Assembly (NCBI RefSeq): GCF_014696825.1
Contig: NZ_JACJQU010000004.1
Coordinates: 344,985 to 408,984, forward strand
Reading direction: 5' to 3'
Source of the DNA: Anabaena sphaerica FACHB-251
Lineage (GTDB): Bacteria > Cyanobacteriota > Cyanobacteriia > Cyanobacteriales > Nostocaceae
DNA: 64,000 nucleotides
The notes beneath the pieces are model-generated. The model saw nothing but the letters and a program-made list of their open reading frames with translations, had not been told where the DNA came from and did not search any database. The translations under genes and the position numbers were made by a program. Shown here piece after piece: positions 63,206 through 64,000 of the stretch (position 1 is its first letter; every line of letters starts with the position of its first letter).

Positions 63206-63535
63206 ATGCTACACCTACTCTACATTCTAGCTTTCACAGTCCTTGCTTTTATCGCTGTGGGTAATTTAATTCGCAATCTCATCATGTTCAGTTTTGATAG
63301 GGAACGTCCTTATCCAGCGAGATCCTCTGGAATGGGTAATCAAGGTGGCTTTGGTTACTATGGAGCTAAAAGACAGTCTGTACCACATCCAGAATTATTA
63401 GATAATGCAGGTAATTTAATTAAGGAACCTCTGTTGGTAATGCGTTCAATTAATGTTGAAGATGCGCGTCAACAGTTGGATGCTCTTTATGAATCTTCTC
63501 CTGGTCAGAAAATTGAGCGTTCAGAAGAAGCTTAA
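63206..63535 (+). CDS. DUF2973-like small membrane protein
   Basis: I start at ATG 63206 (109 residues), 8-13 nt after a strong GGAGG; an upstream TTG would add eight residues. It has one N-terminal membrane helix (LLYILAFTVLAFIAVGNLIR), then DRERPYPARSSGMGNQGGFG, then PHPELLDNAGNLIKEPLLVM and VEDARQQLDALYESSPG. This order suits the cyanobacterial DUF2973 family, of unknown function. Confidence 0.75.
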   Translation: MLHLLYILAFTVLAFIAVGNLIRNLIMFSFDRERPYPARSSGMGNQGGFGYYGAKRQSVPHPELLDNAGNLIKEPLLVMRSINVEDARQQLDALYESSPGQKIERSEEA

Positions 63536-63566
63536 TTAATTCGTAATTTTTATAATTTGGGAATCT

Positions 63567-63592
63567 GTAGGGGTTTAGCATTGCTAAACCTT
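63567..63592. repeat. GGGTTTAGCATTGCTAAACC palindrome, second copy
   Basis: Nearly identical to 3119-3143 and again about 30 bp after a stop codon, which suggests a 3'-end function or a common insertion preference. Confidence 0.6.
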
Positions 63593-63649
63593 TGCTTTAG
63601 GTGCAAACATTGAATAAATAGCTATTAGCTTTAACTAAATTTAACATCT

Positions 63650-63901
63650 TCAATCCCACCAATAAGCAATTACTACACCATCCCGCTGTTGCCAAAATGA
63701 CTCACCTTCCAAACCACCTTGTAACCTCATTTGTAACCTGCGCTGAAGTCGCAAACCATACTCTTCATTATTACCATCAGTAATATCCACTGAGTCTGCA
63801 CGCCACTTTTTACCTAAATCCAAAAGCTGAGAAACTATAGTATCTTGGTTTTCTGTCAAAATGTAGAGAGTATCTCCAGGATAAGCTACAAAGTGAATCA
63901 T
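63650..63901 (-). CDS. hypothetical small protein
   Basis: I start at ATG 63901 (83 residues, MIHFVAYPGDTLYILTENQD); an upstream start would add seven residues. It is soluble, with a C-terminal QQRDGVVIAYWWD. It looks like a conserved cyanobacterial unknown. The last Trp-rich motif is distinctive, but I cannot name the family. Confidence 0.6.
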   Translation of the reverse strand: MIHFVAYPGDTLYILTENQDTIVSQLLDLGKKWRADSVDITDGNNEEYGLRLQRRLQMRLQGGLEGESFWQQRDGVVIAYWWD

Positions 63902-64000
63902 AGTTACTAAAAATATAGTCAAATATTTCTAGCTTGGTAAGGCCTACACCTTACAGGGCTAACTACAAGCCTCTCTACTGAGTTTCTATCAAAGATAGAC

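Noticed and set aside
1..64000. tRNA genes
   Set aside because: I looked for T-loop GTTCGA-type phrases in the gaps and found none with a matching cloverleaf; a covariance scan would settle it.

Overview
The window is from a chromosome of a filamentous, probably heterocyst-forming cyanobacterium (order Nostocales). Four things point there. The octamer GCGATCGC (HIP1) recurs, for example at 605, 1750, 2751 and 5648. Heptamer short tandem repeats (CATTAGT/CATTGGT, CCAATTA, CAGGTGA, CCCCAGT types) fill many gaps. The DNA is AT-rich. The gene content is cyanobacterial: an NtcA/NtcB-type nitrate regulon, NdhM, multiple NdhD, and 4-Cys Ser/Thr kinases. No tRNA, rRNA or CRISPR array was recognised. 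The genus cannot be fixed from the sequence alone.

Layout. 1-10 kb: the 5' part of a DUF928 gene, pgsA, a Uma2 nuclease gene broken by one in-frame stop, aspA, DUF29, DUF362, a small membrane protein, ppa, then panD with a degenerate metallo-beta-lactamase-fold gene. 8-24.5 kb: a complete nitrate assimilation region. The regulatory genes cnaT and ntcB and a Rieske lipoprotein lie on the minus strand. On the plus strand are nirA-nrtA-nrtB-nrtC-nrtD-nrtP-narB, followed by psiE and narM. The nirA promoter carries a good NtcA box, a TGCA palindrome suited to NtcB, and a correctly spaced -10. Both an ABC nitrate transporter (NrtABCD) and an MFS permease (NrtP) are present. Between DUF433 and PIN-domain remnants sits a palindromic repeat element.

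24.7-31 kb: a signalling group of an FHA-PrsW membrane protease, an unknown protein, a CHAT (caspase-like)-FHA protein with an intact His/Cys pair, and a zinc-ribbon PP2C phosphatase. 31-46 kb: mostly housekeeping (ndhM, a LuxR-type response regulator, an AlkA-like glycosylase, GT2, a CtpB-like protease, YdcF, recJ, GNAT, a Cas4-like Fe-S nuclease, def, ftsX, aat, rpsN). At 42610-42772 (minus) there is a long nested-stem RNA gene resembling 6S RNA.

46-52 kb: a pentapeptide-repeat protein and a Ser/Thr kinase with six C-terminal repeats. Then comes a plasmid-type rolling-circle Rep gene bracketed by a direct duplication that includes the 3' end of the kinase gene and a small membrane-protein gene. 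An internally deleted Rpn-family pseudogene follows. 52-59 kb: two lone ndhD paralogues in the same orientation enclose an orphan C5 cytosine methyltransferase, a coiled-coil protein and thrB. 59-64 kb: mddA-like, thrS (without TGS domain), and three small conserved or unknown proteins.

The least explained parts are the CHAT-FHA/PP2C/PrsW-FHA neighbourhood, the Rep integration with its flanking duplication, the dual nitrate uptake system with a repeat element in each nrt spacer, and the structured RNA at 42.7 kb. All family assignments come from reading motifs by eye; no database search was run.
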